Made by a program: the position numbers and the translations under genes. The notes beneath the pieces were generated by a model that had not been told where the DNA came from, ran no database searches, and saw only the letters and a list, made by a program, of their open reading frames with translations. From contig NZ_JACHDA010000009.1 of NCBI RefSeq assembly GCF_014207235.1, positions 62,001 to 126,000 on the forward strand: a stretch of DNA of 64,000 nt, in the 5' to 3' direction. Below are positions 9,359 to 17,061 of the stretch, one piece after another. This DNA comes from Sphingopyxis sp. JAI128 (lineage in GTDB: Bacteria > Pseudomonadota > Alphaproteobacteria > Sphingomonadales > Sphingomonadaceae). The first letter of the stretch is position 1. Each line of letters begins with the position of its first letter.

Positions 9359-9663
9359 CGCGACGCTGCGGCGACTTTGAAAAAGGAAGTCGCCGCGGAA
9401 TGTTGTTTCGGGCGTTGCAAAAGACACGTCGCCCCGGCCTGCCGCTTTCCGTCCGCTTATGTCCGGAAGTTCGCAAAATATATTCGATGGACGTCGCGTG
9501 CCGTCGTCCGGCTCGCTGCAATATGAGCAACGAAGGCAACGTTACGTGGGCAGCGCTCCTTGAGACAGAATTTGATGTTGGTTGAATATCCTATGCGAGC
9601 AAAAATTCTTGTCGTTCCACATATCCGTTCATTGGCCGACGGCCGGACCGGCGATCGCAAAAG
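9359..9663. other. Gap between receptor and dehydrogenase genes
   Basis: 305 bases. It contains the hairpin at 9368-9396 and a half-site of the cluster palindrome (CTTATGTCCGG, 9456-9466). No supported gene. Confidence 0.5.
9368..9396 (+). terminator. Hairpin after the TonB receptor gene
   Basis: A 10-bp perfect stem (GCGGCGACTT with AAGTCGCCGC) and 9-nt loop, starting 10 bases after the receptor stop. No good T-tract, so termination may be partial, letting some transcription continue into the dehydrogenase gene. Confidence 0.55.
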
Positions 9664-10707
9664 ATGAGCGCCCATGGCAGCGGCACGGAGACGATTTCGA
9701 TCCCGCCAGCTGCGGGGACGATGTCGCCGGGCACGATCGCTCTCGTCAATTCGGCAGCACTTGCCGACCTGATATCGATGGCTGAGGCAATCGAGTTCAT
9801 CGACGGCGCAATGCGCGACCTGTCCGCTGGCGACATCGAAGCACCGCAGCGCTGGCAAATGCCGATTCACGCGGGCGCGCGGCTGGCGATCATGCCGGGC
9901 AACGCAGCGCTTTCCGGATTCTTTGGCGTCAAGCTGCTGAGTCTTTATGACAATGCCGACGACAACGGGCTTCCGGGACATCAGGGAGTCATGCTGCTGT
10001 TCGACCGCGAGACCGGGCGGATTGTCGCGATCATCGAAGCCAGCGCGCTGACGCGCCTTCGCACGGCGGCCGCCAGCGCGGTCGCAACGCGCGCCCTCGC
10101 GCGTACCGATGCGACGTCGCTTGCGATCCTGGGTTATGGGGAGCAGGCCCGGTGGCACGCCAAGGCTATTCCGCTCGTTCGTCCGATCACGCAGGTTCGC
10201 TTGTGGGGACGCTCTCCGGAAAAGGCACGCGAATTTGTCCGTCAGCATCTGAGCCACTTCGACGATGTCGTGATCGCAGGCTCGGCAAAAGAGGCAGTCA
10301 GGAGCGCGGACATCATCTGCACGACAACCCATGCCAGTACTCCGATCCTCGCCGTCGATTGGCTCGAGCCGGGACAACATTTAAATCTCGTCGGGGCGAG
10401 CACCCGCAACGAGCAGGAGGTCGGAGGAGAAATCGTCGCTCTCAGCCGCTTCTTTGTCGATTGTCGCGAGCATGCGCTCGCGCAAGCGAGCGAATTGCGC
10501 CAAGCGCTTGACCGAAAATGGGCCGGTCTTAAGGATGTGCGCGGAGAGATTGGCGAACTGCTCGACGGAAAGGTCGAAGGTCGTACGAACCCGACGCAGA
10601 TCACCGTATATAAATCGCTCGGCCATGTGGCGCAGGATATTGCGGTTGCGGCCGCCATCCATGAACGCCTGGACCGTTCGGCGCTCGTCGCGCGCGTCCC
10701 GTTCTGA
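9664..10707 (+). CDS. Ornithine cyclodeaminase / mu-crystallin family oxidoreductase
   Basis: A 347-residue cytoplasmic NAD(P)-binding protein. The Rossmann loop is seen in LAILGYGEQARWH, and the family Arg-rich segment in LTRLRTAAASAVA. Members are ornithine or lysine cyclodeaminases, ketimine/1-pyrroline-2-carboxylate reductases or alanine dehydrogenases; the sequence does not allow a choice. The start is uncertain: ATG 9664 has a weak ribosome site, while ATG 9721 (residue 20) follows GGGGA and would remove a low-complexity start. The MFS transporter gene follows after 39 bases, so the two probably share a transcript. In this cluster it would process an amino or imino acid released from the imported substrate. 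Confidence 0.87.
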   Translation: MSAHGSGTETISIPPAAGTMSPGTIALVNSAALADLISMAEAIEFIDGAMRDLSAGDIEAPQRWQMPIHAGARLAIMPGNAALSGFFGVKLLSLYDNADDNGLPGHQGVMLLFDRETGRIVAIIEASALTRLRTAAASAVATRALARTDATSLAILGYGEQARWHAKAIPLVRPITQVRLWGRSPEKAREFVRQHLSHFDDVVIAGSAKEAVRSADIICTTTHASTPILAVDWLEPGQHLNLVGASTRNEQEVGGEIVALSRFFVDCREHALAQASELRQALDRKWAGLKDVRGEIGELLDGKVEGRTNPTQITVYKSLGHVAQDIAVAAAIHERLDRSALVARVPF

Positions 10708-10746
10708 AGCCGGCGCGTGATCTGCAAACACCGCGGAAGGACGATA

Positions 10747-11949
10747 ATGGAAACTTATAAGCCGCGCGTCGCAACGGTCATCTTCATCTGCTTTCTCATA
10801 GCGGTGTTTGAAGGCCTTGATATCCAGTCGATGGGCGTCGCCTCGCCAGGTCTCGCGCGCGAGCTGGGCTTCTCGGCCGGCGAAATGGGCGTCCTCATGA
10901 GTGCAAGCACTGTCGGCTTGATGATCGGCGCTGCGCTGGGAGGGTGGTTTTCGGACATATATGGCCGCCGCTCCGTCCTCCTTGTGTCGATGCTCGTGCT
11001 CGGGGTCTTTTCGCTGGCGACCGCCGCTGCATCGACGTTCCCCCTTCTGATCGCCGTCCGCCTGTTGGCGGGCCTCGGCCTTGGGGGAGCCTTCCCCAAC
11101 CTGATTGCCCTGACGTCCGAATCCGCGCCTTCCCGCTATCGTGCCACGGCGCTCAGCTTGATGTACTGCGGACTTCCGATCGGAGGCGCTGCCGCCGGTG
11201 GGCTGCTCGGCTTTCTCGGCGGCACTGAATGGCGCATGGTGTTCTGGGTCGGTGGATTGGGCCCGCTGTTACTCCTCATCCCGATTGCCTTTGGCCTGCC
11301 GGCAGCGAAGCGCAGCATCCAGCGGCCAGCCAATGATTTTGCATGCCCGTCTGACGACGGCCTCGACGCAAAGCTGTTGGGAGCGCGGGCACCGGTCACG
11401 CTACGCCTCTGGATTGCCTATTTCTTCACGCTGCTCGTCGTCTACCTCTTGCTCAACTGGTTGCCGTCGCTCCTGGTTTCGCAGGGTTTCTCGGGCGCGG
11501 AGGCAGCGCGCTTCGCGTTGATCATGAATGGCGGCGCCGTTCTGGGAAGCCTCATCCTAGGAAGACTGGTCGATGTGGGTCGGCCGCGGATTGTTCTGAT
11601 GATGGTCTATGTCGGCATGGTCGCGGCCTTGCTCATACTCGCTCTCGGCCCCGACGGACTTCTCATCCCCGGCGTATTCGCCGTCGGCTTTTTTGTCATC
11701 GGGGGGCAACTTGTCCTCTATGCCCTTGGCCCGATGGCCTACCCGCCCTTCATGCTGGGCGCGGGCGTCGGCACCGCGGTGTCCGTCGGCCGGGCCGGTT
11801 CGGTTGCGGGGCCGCTCCTGGCCGGTCTGGTGATCTCGGCCGGGGTAGCCCCCAATCTGGTCCCGGCGCTTGCGGCGCCGGGGCTCGCATTGGCCCTGAT
11901 CGCCGGCTTGGGCGTCTTGCGGCGATTGCCCGGCGAGCGTCCGCGGTGA
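10747..11949 (+). CDS. MFS transporter, aromatic acid/organic acid symporter-like
   Basis: A 400-residue inner-membrane protein with about twelve hydrophobic segments. The start at ATG 10747 follows AAGGA; a longer frame from 10717 lacks this. The first loop carries the MFS motif GGWFSDIYGRR, and GLDIQSMGVASPGLARELGFS matches the opening of the AAHS group (4-hydroxybenzoate/3-hydroxyphenylpropionate transporters). It should bring a small carboxylate or amino acid from periplasm to cytoplasm in exchange with protons. It follows the OCD-family gene closely and precedes the YheO-type regulator, so it is likely the inner-membrane step of the cluster. The actual substrate cannot be read from sequence. 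Confidence 0.9.
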   Translation: METYKPRVATVIFICFLIAVFEGLDIQSMGVASPGLARELGFSAGEMGVLMSASTVGLMIGAALGGWFSDIYGRRSVLLVSMLVLGVFSLATAAASTFPLLIAVRLLAGLGLGGAFPNLIALTSESAPSRYRATALSLMYCGLPIGGAAAGGLLGFLGGTEWRMVFWVGGLGPLLLLIPIAFGLPAAKRSIQRPANDFACPSDDGLDAKLLGARAPVTLRLWIAYFFTLLVVYLLLNWLPSLLVSQGFSGAEAARFALIMNGGAVLGSLILGRLVDVGRPRIVLMMVYVGMVAALLILALGPDGLLIPGVFAVGFFVIGGQLVLYALGPMAYPPFMLGAGVGTAVSVGRAGSVAGPLLAGLVISAGVAPNLVPALAAPGLALALIAGLGVLRRLPGERPR

Positions 11950-12049
11950 CGTCAAGCACCGGATTATATTGGCTGACCTGCTTGCGAGGAGGTCGGATCT
12001 GGTTCCAATCGGCGGCGCGATGACCATGGTGATGGCGCCCCGCATCCTT

Positions 12050-12062
12050 TGACAAAATGACC
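12050..12062 (+). promoter_or_regulatory. Possible promoter/operator of the YheO-type regulator gene
   Basis: TGACAAAATGACC matches the cluster palindrome TGACATTATGTCA at 9 of 13 positions and overlaps a TTGACA-like -35 box (12049-12054). It lies about 80 bases before the regulator start, so autoregulation is possible. Weakest member of the motif set. Confidence 0.25.
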
Positions 12063-12139
12063 AATTTGCCCAAAAGAAGATTCAGGTAGCATCGGGGAGC
12101 CATGTCCCGGGTGCGTGTCGAAAAGCAGGTGGAACGCGT

Positions 12140-12814
12140 ATGACAATGGTGAAACAGGCCGTTGCGAACTCGGCGATGTCCGATCCATTCGCCGCGCATT
12201 TCGCCACAGGCGAAGCGATTGCCACGCTGCTCCATCCTTACGCCGAAGTGGTGCTCCATGACCTTGGTACCGGACGTATCGTGCGGATCTGGAATAGTTT
12301 CACCGATCGCCAGGCCGGCGACCTTTCGAATTTGAACAATGCGGGAGATATGTTTCCCGCCGATCAGGCCATTCTTGGACCGTATGAAAAGGCTCTGCCC
12401 TCGCAGGGTCGCACCAAGTCGATCACCGCAGGTTTGCGCGGCGATGGGGGAGCGCTCATCGGGTTCCTTTGCGTCAACCTCGACGTCACGATTCTGGATC
12501 GCGCGCAGGCGCTGATGTCCGTTTTCGCTTCGCCGGAGATGAAGCGGCCCGAGCCGATTTACCGAACGGATATCCAGCAACATATCAGCTATCTGGTTCG
12601 CGACTATTCGATCCGGGTCAATAAGCCGATTGACAATTTGACCCGCCCGGAGCGCATCGAGCTGATTGCGCAGGTCGATAGGGATGGCCTCTTCCAAGCG
12701 CGAAATTCGGTGATGATCGTGGCCAGGGCCATGAAGATTAGCCGTGCGAGTGTCTACAATCTTCTGTCCGAAATCAACGGGCGTACGGGGGAGGGCGCCG
12801 ACGCGAGCGCATGA
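12140..12814 (+). CDS. YheO-type PAS/HTH transcriptional regulator
   Basis: A 224-residue DNA-binding protein with the two-part layout of the YheO/DauR family. The N-terminal half (about 20-125, from ATLLHPYAEVVLHDL) is the YheO-like PAS domain that senses a ligand. The C-terminal part (about 160-215, ending ISRASVYNLLSEIN) is an HTH. Characterised relatives such as DauR control D-amino-acid use, which fits a cluster holding an epimerase-like PLP enzyme and a cyclodeaminase-type oxidoreductase, but this is only analogy. The ribosome site AGGTGG lies before ATG 12140; ATG 12146 is an alternative. It is the only regulator in the cluster and so the best candidate to bind the repeated palindrome. 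Confidence 0.85.
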   Translation: MTMVKQAVANSAMSDPFAAHFATGEAIATLLHPYAEVVLHDLGTGRIVRIWNSFTDRQAGDLSNLNNAGDMFPADQAILGPYEKALPSQGRTKSITAGLRGDGGALIGFLCVNLDVTILDRAQALMSVFASPEMKRPEPIYRTDIQQHISYLVRDYSIRVNKPIDNLTRPERIELIAQVDRDGLFQARNSVMIVARAMKISRASVYNLLSEINGRTGEGADASA

Positions 12815-12924
12815 AGCGGGAGAGGGAGCGGACGCGTGCTTCGTCCATTACCTGCAACGTCCGGGTCTTACGATTAACGTCCAGAAGCGGGATGAAAGCA
12901 ACCGGCCAGCCATGGTTATCGGCA

Positions 12925-12956
12925 AGAGCATCTCGTTTACACCGAGAGGGTCGGCG
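12925..12956 (+). repeat. tRNA-Val fragment, attachment-site-like
   Basis: 32 bases identical to positions 61115-61146 of the intact tRNA-Val(UAC) in this window: end of the D arm, whole anticodon arm and variable region. The acceptor and 5' D-arm parts are missing, and the following bases keep only loose similarity to the T arm. Such a piece is what integrase crossovers into a tRNA leave behind. It marks the left side of a region that ends with a tyrosine integrase gene (17394-18617). That it is a true att scar is inference. Confidence 0.6.
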
Positions 12957-13056
12957 ATCGAACGTCCGCTTTGCCACGGCCGCGTCCGAAAGCTGCCTGA
13001 CCGCTAGCGGCCATCTGTGCCTTCTCATTGGCCTGAGGCGCAGGCATAAAGGTGTA

Positions 13057-13188
13057 ATGGAGGATCTGAAACCGAAACGGCGAAGCATGCTGCTTTTGGT
13101 GGAATTCTGGTTCGCGCAGCTGCTCACGATCGGCATGATGCTCTATGGGGCATGGGGCGCGATCGGCACTTTGTTCGACACGGCGTGA
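13057..13188 (+). CDS. Possible small membrane peptide (43 aa)
   Basis: A short frame reading MEDLKPKRRSMLLLVEFWFA followed by more hydrophobic residues (QLLTIGMMLYGAWGAIGTLF). A charged start followed by one long hydrophobic helix is typical of real small membrane proteins. AAAGGTG precedes the ATG. It stands just before the cassette of small unassigned genes. No family recognised; moderate confidence because the frame is short. Confidence 0.45.
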   Translation: MEDLKPKRRSMLLLVEFWFAQLLTIGMMLYGAWGAIGTLFDTA

Positions 13189-13610
13189 CCCTCACATCCG
13201 ACGAGCATTTCTGGGCATGTGCCCTCGCTGTCGAAAAGCAACATGGCGAAGCCGCACCGCCGTTTGTCGCCGAGCGTCGGCGCGCTCGCGTTCGCGGGTG
13301 ATGACGCGGGCGTCGCGATCTGGAAGGTAATTGCCGCTCGGCTGGAAATCCTTTGAGGCGGCGCGCATCGGATTTAATAGCAACATTGCACTGCCAAGTT
13401 GCGCCGATTGAGCACTCCAAAGATACCGAATCCGTCCCTAACGTCATCTTGCCTTTGGGGCTGCGCCAGAACCGGCCGGACGACAGGACCAATTCGCGTC
13501 ATGACAGCGCGCACCGCAAATATTCGGTTTCCCCGACGTAAACCAAAGCTTGATTGAAGCATGAGGTTGGCGGCATTATCGCACCCGGGGAAGGGGCGGG
13601 AAACGACAAG
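13189..13610. other. Gap before the HTH-membrane gene
   Basis: About 420 bases. No convincing gene, RNA or repeat seen. If the TTG at 13554 is the true start of the next gene, the gap shortens to 365 bases. Confidence 0.4.
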
Positions 13611-14192
13611 ATGGTATATGATAAGGCCGCCCATAAGGAATTGTTCGACCGAATCGCGAGGCTGAATGCGACCGAACGGGATTGTTTGTTGCGCGTCAAC
13701 GAGGGCAAGGCTTCAAAGGATATTGCGCGCGAATTGGGTCTGTCCCCGAATTATGTCGACACTTGCCTGAAGCAGGCTGCCGTGAAGCTCAATGTGAAGG
13801 GGCGCTATCTCGCGGCAAAATTGCTCGCGGATGCCGGGAGTTCGCCGCAGGAAGATACGGTAACATCGACCCCCACCAATTTGGTGCTCCAAACGGCAGG
13901 GCTTTCCTCGACTTCCGGAAGCGGCGACAAGGCGGCATCGGCGGGGGAAGGCAACGGCCCCGGCGATCTCGGACATCGCCGCCATCACGAAACGGAATCT
14001 GGTGATTCCCGCGACGGAGGTGTTTGGCCGAAGCTATCGGGTCCGTTCGCCAAGTTTTTCACGGGTGAGAACCGGCTTTCGAAAAGACAAAGACTGCTGC
14101 TCATCTTTGCTGGCACGATCGCGATCATTTTTGCATTCGGCGGCTTGGTGAACATCGTTCTCGGAATTTCGAGGTTTCTATCTGACCCGTGA
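13611..14192 (+). CDS. Membrane-anchored LuxR/GerE-type HTH protein
   Basis: Residues about 5-65 form a GerE-like helix-turn-helix (LNATERDCLLRVNEGKASKD... LGLSPNYVDTCLKQAAVKL). An unstructured Gly/Ser/Asp-rich linker follows, then one transmembrane helix near the C-terminus (LLLIFAGTIAIIFAFGGLV). This order, HTH first and membrane anchor last, differs from ordinary LuxR regulators and suggests a tethered DNA-binding protein. I prefer ATG 13611 (193 aa); a TTG at 13554 would add 19 residues. The next genes (14226, 14641, 15053, 15388) run the same way with short gaps. No characterised family recognised. Confidence 0.75.
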   Translation: MVYDKAAHKELFDRIARLNATERDCLLRVNEGKASKDIARELGLSPNYVDTCLKQAAVKLNVKGRYLAAKLLADAGSSPQEDTVTSTPTNLVLQTAGLSSTSGSGDKAASAGEGNGPGDLGHRRHHETESGDSRDGGVWPKLSGPFAKFFTGENRLSKRQRLLLIFAGTIAIIFAFGGLVNIVLGISRFLSDP

Positions 14193-14225
14193 CATGGCCG
14201 CCTCGAATACGGCCAAGGGGGAAAT

Positions 14226-14594
14226 ATGCTCACGGAACGTCGCAAAGCAGCAAATGAAGTCGCCGCGAAACTGTTCGAAGCGGAAGCCGCGATCGACCAC
14301 GCCATCGTCGCTATCGGCGCACTCGCGTCGGCGATGCCCCAGGCACAGGCGGCTGCGAAGCTCTCCGCCGTCGTCGGCAGTGACGCCTATACCCATCTTG
14401 GCGCAACGGTCGCGGCCCTGTTCGATGGACGGAGCCACGCGGTAGCGCTTCATCAGGCGCTGGACGAGGTCAAGACGGGCATCGGGCTCCGCAATTTCCG
14501 CGTCGTCGGAACGGGCGACGCCGGCAAGATATTGCGCCCCGAAGGACGAAACGACGATGCCGCAATCGCCGCGCGATCCTCGGAAGCAGCTTAA
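14226..14594 (+). CDS. Hypothetical alpha-helical protein (122 aa)
   Basis: Starts MLTERRKAANEVAAKLFEAE after a clear GGGGGA ribosome site. It is rich in Ala with heptad-like stretches, so probably a helical bundle; no signal peptide, membrane helix or catalytic motif is visible. It lies 33 bases after the HTH-membrane gene and 46 before the membrane protein gene, so it is likely in the same transcript. No family recognised; the cassette context is the only clue. Confidence 0.65.
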   Translation: MLTERRKAANEVAAKLFEAEAAIDHAIVAIGALASAMPQAQAAAKLSAVVGSDAYTHLGATVAALFDGRSHAVALHQALDEVKTGIGLRNFRVVGTGDAGKILRPEGRNDDAAIAARSSEAA

Positions 14595-14640
14595 GTCAGG
14601 CAAGCCCCGGGTCGTGGATATTGTCCGGAAGGGATGAACC

Positions 14641-15066
14641 ATGATCTGGGGCTATGTCTACATCGCGCTGATCGTTGGGATCACGCTGGTGGTTTTCTGG
14701 ATCGGAGATCGGGAATGCCGGCTCGCAATCACAACCTTGCTTACGGGCTCCGCACTGACGCTCGCAGCATTGCTATTTACCGGTTCATATTTCGAGCGCA
14801 TCGACTGGCTGATGCTCGCCATCGATCTGGCCGTATTGGTTGCGTTTCTCGCTCGGGCCTTGGTCAGCCGCCGCTACTGGCCGATGTTATTGCCGATGTT
14901 CCAGACGATAACCTGCGCCACGCATCTGACCAAGCTCGCTGCCCCCGAGATTGTTCCCGACGCCTATTCGGCAGCTCAAGGACATTGGTCCTACTGGCAG
15001 ATGGCGATCATTCTGATCGCAGCTTTCTATGCGCGGGCCGAGAAGACTACTCATGAACGGACATAG
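14641..15066 (+). CDS. Hypothetical four-helix membrane protein (141 aa)
   Basis: Four hydrophobic segments are visible: residues about 2-21, 28-50, 55-75 and 110-130, with short charged loops, so it should be an inner-membrane protein. GGAAGGGATG precedes the ATG. Its 3' end overlaps the start of the mini-IclR gene by 14 bases, pointing to linked translation. It contains no conserved polar motif that would suggest a transporter or enzyme. Family not recognised. Confidence 0.72.
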   Translation: MIWGYVYIALIVGITLVVFWIGDRECRLAITTLLTGSALTLAALLFTGSYFERIDWLMLAIDLAVLVAFLARALVSRRYWPMLLPMFQTITCATHLTKLAAPEIVPDAYSAAQGHWSYWQMAIILIAAFYARAEKTTHERT

Positions 15067-15295
15067 CGTTCGCCCGGCCGCGGTCTTTCATAAAGGGTTC
15101 GCAATCTTCAATTCGATCTGCGCGGGGGCGACATCGATAGCCGCAATAAGAGAAGCGACAGGTTTCCCGCCGTCCACGATCGTGCGCGTCCTTGCTGTCC
15201 TCGTCCACGAAGACAATATCGTCGAGGCGCACATGGCGGGTGGCGTGCTGCATCTTGCCGCCAAGATGCGTTATAATCCGAATGATCTTCGCTGA
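15053..15295 (+). CDS. Small IclR-like HTH protein (80 aa)
   Basis: Consists of little more than a winged-helix DNA-binding unit. The segment FAIFNSICAGATSIAAIREA and then TGFPPSTIVRVLAVLVHE follow the pattern of the IclR N-terminal domain (helix, turn, recognition helix), but the large ligand-binding domain is absent. The start at ATG 15053 lies inside the preceding gene. A protein this short could be a stand-alone repressor or a partner of the other DNA-binding proteins in the cassette. Confidence 0.65.
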   Translation: MNGHSVRPAAVFHKGFAIFNSICAGATSIAAIREATGFPPSTIVRVLAVLVHEDNIVEAHMAGGVLHLAAKMRYNPNDLR

Positions 15296-15387
15296 CGCTT
15301 TGCTATTTGCGTGCCCGGCGGACTTTGCTACATGCTCCGCGCCTTCGCTGCGCCAGCTAGCCTGAGGGCGGCCGGGGAAGGGGTTGC

Positions 15388-15591
15388 ATGACCGAGCCAT
15401 CGAAGGACGTTGTCGCCGTCCGGGCAATCCGGGATCGCTTGCGCATGGAGCTGAAGAAGCTCGACCGGCTCGGCGAGCAGATGGCGGCGATCGAGCTCAA
15501 TTCGGCGATCGAGATACTGAACACGCGCCTCGGCGAAGAAGATGATCCGGCCGAAACCGAACGCCTTTTTCGGCGGCACTTCGATAACTGA
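15388..15591 (+). CDS. Hypothetical small charged protein (67 aa)
   Basis: Starts MTEPSKDVVAVRAIRDRLRM after GGGGAAGGGG. The sequence is highly charged and helical with regular Leu/Ile spacing (LKKLDRLGEQMAAIELNSAI), so it may form a short coiled coil. Its stop lies six bases before the stop of the convergent winged-helix gene. No family recognised. Confidence 0.6.
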   Translation: MTEPSKDVVAVRAIRDRLRMELKKLDRLGEQMAAIELNSAIEILNTRLGEEDDPAETERLFRRHFDN

Positions 15592-15596
15592 CGCCT

Positions 15597-16184
15597 CTAT
15601 TCGTCCAGCGCCTCGAAGTAATTGTCCATTCCGCTGAATGCTCCATCCGCAAGCGCGATGAAGATTCGTCGACCGTCATTCGGATCGGCCTCGCGCACAA
15701 ACAGTCCGGCATCGGTCATCGTCTTGATCCAGCGCAGCGCCGTCGTCGCGGGGACCGCAGCCGCGATACACAGGCTCGAGACCGAGACTGGCTGGCGATC
15801 GAGCCGGGCCGCATAAAGATCGAGCAGCATGTCCCAAGCGGGGTCAGCGAACATGTCTGCCGGGAAATATTGCTCGCGCATCCGGCGCTGGCGCAGCATT
15901 CGTCGCACCTCTTTTGCGCGCTGTCGCTCCAAAACCCTTTGCTCGGGCTCGAAAGTTCGCGGATGCAGAGCAAAGCTATGCGGTGTCCGGAATGGAACGG
16001 GCAACTCATCCGCGCCGGCATTCCGCGAATAGCGCGGGCGTGGAGATGATGCCCCGCCCCCGGTGAGTTCGTCGAGGAGGTGCGATATTCGCGCCACTTC
16101 GGCTTGCAATCGATCCATTCGTTCCATCGGATCGCCGTGCCCGGCGTCGTTCTGGAACCTATCTCGATCCATGTTCGGCCCCAT
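15597..16184 (-). CDS. Winged-helix (MarR-like) regulator, paralogue of the protein at 59996-61042
   Basis: A 195-residue protein starting at ATG 16184 (a GTG two codons earlier is also possible). It has a short N-terminal coiled part (MDRLQAEVARISHLLDEL) and a C-terminal winged helix. A 96-residue stretch starting RQRAKEVRRMLRQRRM is identical at 90 positions to the protein at 59996-61042. The HTH is visible in SVSSLCIAAAVPATTALRWI and the wing in DPNDGRRIFIAL. The two genes differ at many third codon positions, so they are old copies kept under protein-level selection. It lacks the N-terminal receiver-like half of its paralogue. It converges on the cassette of small genes and could regulate it. 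Confidence 0.82.
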   Translation of the reverse strand: MGPNMDRDRFQNDAGHGDPMERMDRLQAEVARISHLLDELTGGGASSPRPRYSRNAGADELPVPFRTPHSFALHPRTFEPEQRVLERQRAKEVRRMLRQRRMREQYFPADMFADPAWDMLLDLYAARLDRQPVSVSSLCIAAAVPATTALRWIKTMTDAGLFVREADPNDGRRIFIALADGAFSGMDNYFEALDE

Positions 16185-16450
16185 CGTCACCCCCGTTTCG
16201 TTAGGACACGGGCAATATGGCTCAAATTGACGCAGAAATCACTCGCCTATGGGTCCATATCGGAAAAAGTTACTGCCAGTTTGGCGGCAAGTGTTGGCCG
16301 CAATCATATCATAATGAACTGGCGTCCCGCCAAATGTCTGCTTCTCTCGGCTTGCGCTCCGAAGCGGATGAGGTGGATGGCTCCCGCTCACGGCATCTAG
16401 GTGCCAAGATGGGTTGCTGTCATGCAACCCGAGCAAAGGAGCCACCCACC

Positions 16451-16950
16451 ATGGAGATTAGCACGATCGGCCTGGATTTGGCCAAGAACGTTTTTCAGGT
16501 TCACGGCATCAGTGCGACCGGCGAGGTCGTAATTCGCAAGGCGCTGCGGCGATCGCAGATGCTGCCGTTCTTCGAGAAGCTGCCGCCGTGCCTGGTAGGC
16601 GCCGAGGCGTGCGGGACGTCGCATCACTGGGCGCGCGAACTGACCAAGCTGGGTCATGAGGTGCGGCTGATGCCGGCGGCTTACGTGAAGCCCTATGTGA
16701 AGCGCGGCAAGAACGACGCCGCCGACGCGGAAGCGATCTGCGAAGCGGTCACACGCCAGACGATGCGGTTCGTGCCGATCAAGTCGCGCGAGCAGCAAGC
16801 GGCCTTGTCGCTGCATCGTGTGCGCAGCCTGTTGATCAAGCAGCGCACGCAGCTGGTCAACATGATGCGCAGCGTGCTCGCCGAGCTGGGCGTCGCCATC
16901 CCGGTTGGTATCGTAAAGGCACTGCAGATGGCGCGGGAGATCGTCGATGG
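16451..16950 (+). pseudogene. Truncated IS110-family transposase
   Basis: The frame opens with MEISTIGLDLAKNVFQVHGI, the start of IS110 transposases, and continues through the DEDD RuvC-like domain (KRGKNDAADAEAICEA) to about residue 165 (VGIVKALQMAREIV). A full protein has about 340 residues, including a C-terminal transposase_20 domain with the catalytic Ser; this is missing. The frame then runs out of register over trbI sequence and ends at 17017. The exact junction lies somewhere between about 16935 and 16970. A ribosome site AAAGGAG stands before the ATG, so a short inactive product may still be made. Confidence 0.85.
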
Positions 16951-17061
16951 CGAGTCGAGGCTCGATTTCCCTCGACGATCACGATCCGGCCTGGCTTCGC
17001 TCTGCGCGTCCTTGTGACCCGTGACCTCATCCTCGAGCCGTTGGACGGAGAAACCCGATGA
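16951..17061 (+). pseudogene. trbI: 3' end of trbI (conjugal transfer protein)
   Basis: In the frame ending with the TGA at 17059-17061 the sequence reads ...FPSTITIRPGFALRVLV and then TRDLILEPLDGETR. This is the C-terminal signature of TrbI/VirB10-type proteins (TIRPGF.VRV.V.RDL.L.P). Only about the last 36 codons remain; the rest was lost at the IS110 junction. The stop overlaps the ATG of the DUF2274 gene, exactly the arrangement expected at the end of a trb operon. Confidence 0.75.

Noticed and set aside
9457..10380. Long minus-strand frame opposite the OCD-family gene
   Set aside because: Antisense shadow; the plus-strand protein has a clear Rossmann motif and family similarity.
12925..12956. 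A second functional tRNA-Val gene
   Set aside because: The acceptor stem, 5' D arm and T arm are missing, so it cannot fold into a tRNA.
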